7,046 bases of DNA from the NCBI GenBank assembly GCA_946566415.1, contig CAMNWW010000109.1:1-7046 (forward strand), read 5' to 3'. Origin of the DNA: an uncultured Lachnospiraceae bacterium. Lineage in GTDB: Bacteria; Bacillota; Clostridia; Lachnospirales; Lachnospiraceae. Every line of letters begins with the position of its first letter. Position 1 is the stretch's first letter. A model generated the notes under the pieces. It was not told the DNA's origin. It saw only the letters and a list, made by a program, of their open reading frames with translations, and did no database searches. Both the position numbers and the translations under genes were made by a program. Positions 5,028-7,046 of this stretch are shown piece after piece.

Positions 5028-6291
5028 ATCTCCCGAATTTTTCTTTATTCTTTTTCTCAAATACATTGATCCCGCTCAAAATACATGTAAATGCAAATGC
5101 TATCATGATCAGACAGTATATCCATGCGGCCTGAAAACTAACCCCTTCGGCAACCGCTCCAAAAAGAGGGCTTCCAACCGCATACCCAATCGCGAAAAAG
5201 ATATTGGAAATCGGTAATATAGAGGCGAATTCCTTATTTCCGAACAATCGTCCCGCCAAGACGGACGGACCGGACATATAATGGTATACGGCCGACCCCT
5301 TTGTTACGGCGAAAAGAAACGCCAGTCCTGCAAACTTCGGGGTAAAAATAAGAGATACGTCCGCAATTACTACCAAAATACCGGCAAAAATCATCGCTTT
5401 TTTCACACCGATCTTATCGAACAAAGTTCCCCCTCCCACATTACCGATCAGGGACGCTAAAGCAAATACAGACCCTACCGCGCCTACGGTTGCCGGAGCA
5501 ATGCCGATCGAATTCAGATACGTCGCAAAATTCATTGCAAGACCTGCGACATAAAGTCCCAAAAAGGTGAATCCCACGCAGTAGATCCAAAAAAACTTTT
5601 CGCTCTTTACTTCTTTAAGGGAATACCCCCAGATCTCGATTTCTTTCTTTTCTTCCTGTCCATTATCCGAGTCCTTATCTCCAAGAACTTCGCTTCGGTC
5701 TTTGGGCATCCTCACAATCAGGATAATAACGACAAGCCCCACTACAAGTCCGATCACGCCCGCCCATAAATATGCAAATTTATATCCCATTTTCGGATTG
5801 GAAAGCACACGCACAATCGTCGATTGGATGAACATATTGCCTATGGAACCGCCTGCAAAAGTAACTCCCAGCGCGCGGCCCCTCATTTTCTCCCCAAACC
5901 ATGAATTGATAAGCATAGGCGCTCCCAGAGAGCTCACCGCTCCGATTCCGACCTGGGCGAATGTATATCCAAGATAGAACATCCAGTACTGATTCGCAAT
6001 GGATAAAAACATGATGCCTCCCATAGAAACGACTGTTCCAACGATAAATATCAGTTTGATAGGAAATTTACTGTATGATTTCCCTATAACCGGCAGTGCG
6101 ACCGCGGAAACCAAAGCTCCTACGGTAAACATAAGTGAAAACGTAGCCAGCGAAAAATTCTCTCCGGCAACGACATACGATGTGAACTGTGTGTGCATGT
6201 TTGTCGCCACTCCAAACACAACCGCCTGCAGTATCATGGCGGCGGCCAAAATTAACCATCCGTACATTGATTGCTTTTTCCTATTAGACAT
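5026..6291 (-). CDS. MFS transporter, OFA/monocarboxylate-like type
   Basis: A 421-residue integral membrane permease of the major facilitator superfamily. About twelve hydrophobic segments are visible in two halves, separated by a charged cytoplasmic loop near 200-225 (MPKDRSEVLGDKDSDNGQEE). The loop after segment 2 carries a degenerate motif A (GKSYSKFPIKL). The equivalent loop in the second half is better kept (GGGTLFDKIGVKKAM). NSWFGEKMRGRALG in the first half is typical of the oxalate/formate antiporter and monocarboxylate transporter branch, so the cargo is probably a small organic anion. The frame stays open to a TTG at 6390, but the ATG at 6291 has AGGAGG seven bases upstream and starts at MSNRKKQSMYGW, immediately before segment 1. 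Substrate cannot be told from the sequence. The divergent helix-turn-helix gene may control it. Confidence 0.85.
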   Translation of the reverse strand: MSNRKKQSMYGWLILAAAMILQAVVFGVATNMHTQFTSYVVAGENFSLATFSLMFTVGALVSAVALPVIGKSYSKFPIKLIFIVGTVVSMGGIMFLSIANQYWMFYLGYTFAQVGIGAVSSLGAPMLINSWFGEKMRGRALGVTFAGGSIGNMFIQSTIVRVLSNPKMGYKFAYLWAGVIGLVVGLVVIILIVRMPKDRSEVLGDKDSDNGQEEKKEIEIWGYSLKEVKSEKFFWIYCVGFTFLGLYVAGLAMNFATYLNSIGIAPATVGAVGSVFALASLIGNVGGGTLFDKIGVKKAMIFAGILVVIADVSLIFTPKFAGLAFLFAVTKGSAVYHYMSGPSVLAGRLFGNKEFASILPISNIFFAIGYAVGSPLFGAVAEGVSFQAAWIYCLIMIAFAFTCILSGINVFEKKNKEKFGR

Positions 6292-6465
6292 AAAACGCCT
6301 CCTCATAATCATATTTTTTGTTGTTTGCTTTGACGGACAAACATGACATTGCTTATTTTTAATAATTATGATATCATTGACGCACGCCAAAATCGTTGTT
6401 GAAATTATGACTAAATTGGTAAAAATGTGAACAATATCATGATCTGAAAGGAGAGTACTATACTA
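6292..6465. promoter_or_regulatory. Divergent AT-rich control region between permease and HTH gene
   Basis: This 174-base gap must hold the promoters for both divergent genes, but neither is clear-cut. A minus-strand candidate for the permease is TTCACA, 16 bases, CATAAT (within 6405-6432). Two palindromes stand out: ATGATATCAT (6368-6377) and ATCATGAT (6436-6443). Each includes the heptamer ATATCAT or overlaps it (6371-6377, 6434-6440), with the copies 63 bases apart, six helical turns. These could be operators for the adjacent regulator. Confidence 0.4.
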
Positions 6466-7046
6466 ATGAGCCAAATAGAGTTCGGAAAATTGATCCGGAA
6501 TTTGTTAAGTTACACAGGAACAAAAAATTATGCTTTAGCTCTGGAACTTGGCTACGACGTGTCCTATATCAGCAAGCTGTTAAGCTCCAAGATATATCCG
6601 GCCAGTAAGAATGCAAACGCTATCTGCCAGAAGATCGCTGTTTTCATCACCAAAGAATCGACTGAAAGCGCCCGCCACGCCATTTCCAAATTTCTCCATA
6701 TAGATATCTCGACGGATCTGGAAAAGCAAGAGGCAATCGAGTTTTTTCAAAGCAAAATTGAAAGCTGTCTCTTTGAAGCCTATTTATACAGTACGGAAAA
6801 AAACAAAGTAGAAAAAAATCCTGAAAATACAGAGTTTGATCGGAATGTGTTTTCTCCCGCCAACAGCTATACTCTGATCCACCCAAGGCTTCGGAGAGAG
6901 TTTCTGCGTATCCCGCTGGAAGGCGATGTAACAAAAGAAAACCCTCTCGACCTGATTATCCTGGCCAATCTTTCTGAACTTAGCCGTGACGATAAGCTTC
7001 ATCTGGCGGGAATAAAAAAAGGCGATATTGATCAGATACGGCCTGA
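6466..7046 (+). CDS. Helix-turn-helix (Cro/CI-like) regulator, partial at the right edge
   Basis: The frame is open for 193 codons from the ATG at 6466 to the window end, so the C-terminus is missing. AAAGGAG lies 12 bases upstream, slightly far but usable. Residues 1-62 resemble a Cro/CI-type DNA-binding domain: FGKLIRNLLSYTGTKNYALA, then the likely recognition turn LELGYDVSYISKLLSSKIYP (26-45), then a helix to about 62. The rest (63-193) is mixed helix and charged, containing SESARHAISKF-like and FFQSKIESCLFEAYLY (93-108) stretches, with no enzyme motif I recognise. It is a predicted cytosolic DNA-binding protein, probably a regulator of itself and of the divergent permease; the effector domain is unassigned. 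Confidence 0.7.
   Translation, partial: MSQIEFGKLIRNLLSYTGTKNYALALELGYDVSYISKLLSSKIYPASKNANAICQKIAVFITKESTESARHAISKFLHIDISTDLEKQEAIEFFQSKIESCLFEAYLYSTEKNKVEKNPENTEFDRNVFSPANSYTLIHPRLRREFLRIPLEGDVTKENPLDLIILANLSELSRDDKLHLAGIKKGDIDQIRP

Noticed and set aside
5188..5195. AATCGCGA, similar to the grd operator core
   Set aside because: It lies inside the permease coding region, lacks the full 15-base match and the complete palindrome, and is expected by chance.
6292..6390. 33-residue N-terminal extension of the permease from a TTG
   Set aside because: The TTG has no good ribosome binding site, while the ATG at 6291 has AGGAGG at the right distance and starts directly before the first membrane segment.

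Overview
The window reads as chromosome of an anaerobic Clostridia-type Firmicute, most likely in or near Lachnospiraceae. This rests on recognisable protein families: a glycine/sarcosine/betaine reductase subunit, GrdX, a RelQ-type alarmone synthetase, and an 88-residue protein I associate with that group. AGGAGG-type ribosome binding sites and TATAAT promoters also fit. No species call is possible from the sequence alone. I see no tRNA, rRNA, transposase, CRISPR array or phage gene.

Left block (1-3082, all minus strand). Transcription runs right to left. A RelQ-type small alarmone synthetase (start re-assigned to GTG at 3035) overlaps grdX by 14 bases. GrdX is followed after 27 bases by a TetR-family regulator. 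A 257-base gap with its own promoter then leads into the 5' two thirds of a GrdE/GrdG/GrdI-type subunit of the selenoprotein B component of glycine/sarcosine/betaine reductase, cut by the left edge. A 15-base sequence containing the palindrome ATCGCGAT occurs twice around this promoter, once in the -35/-10 spacer and once in the leader. That is the arrangement expected of a local repressor, and the adjacent TetR protein is the obvious candidate. The block therefore links Stickland-type reductive metabolism to (p)ppGpp synthesis and to a putative ligand-responsive switch.

Middle block (3083-4990). A short intergenic element (3137-3219) has inverted-repeat ends and internal hairpins that no gene explains. 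Next come two minus-strand genes coupled by an ATGA overlap: a membrane-anchored glucosaminidase-type cell-wall hydrolase and, downstream of it, a nicotinamidase/isochorismatase-family hydrolase. Their extended -10 promoter is back to back with a plus-strand promoter driving the 88-residue conserved protein, which ends in a hairpin terminator.

Right block (5006-7046). A minus-strand MFS permease of the OFA/MCT-like type (start re-assigned to 6291) converges on the shared terminator. Divergent from it, across a 174-base AT-rich gap with two palindromic ATATCAT-containing sites, is a plus-strand helix-turn-helix protein cut by the right edge. It is a plausible regulator of the permease. No gene-free stretch exceeds 300 bases.
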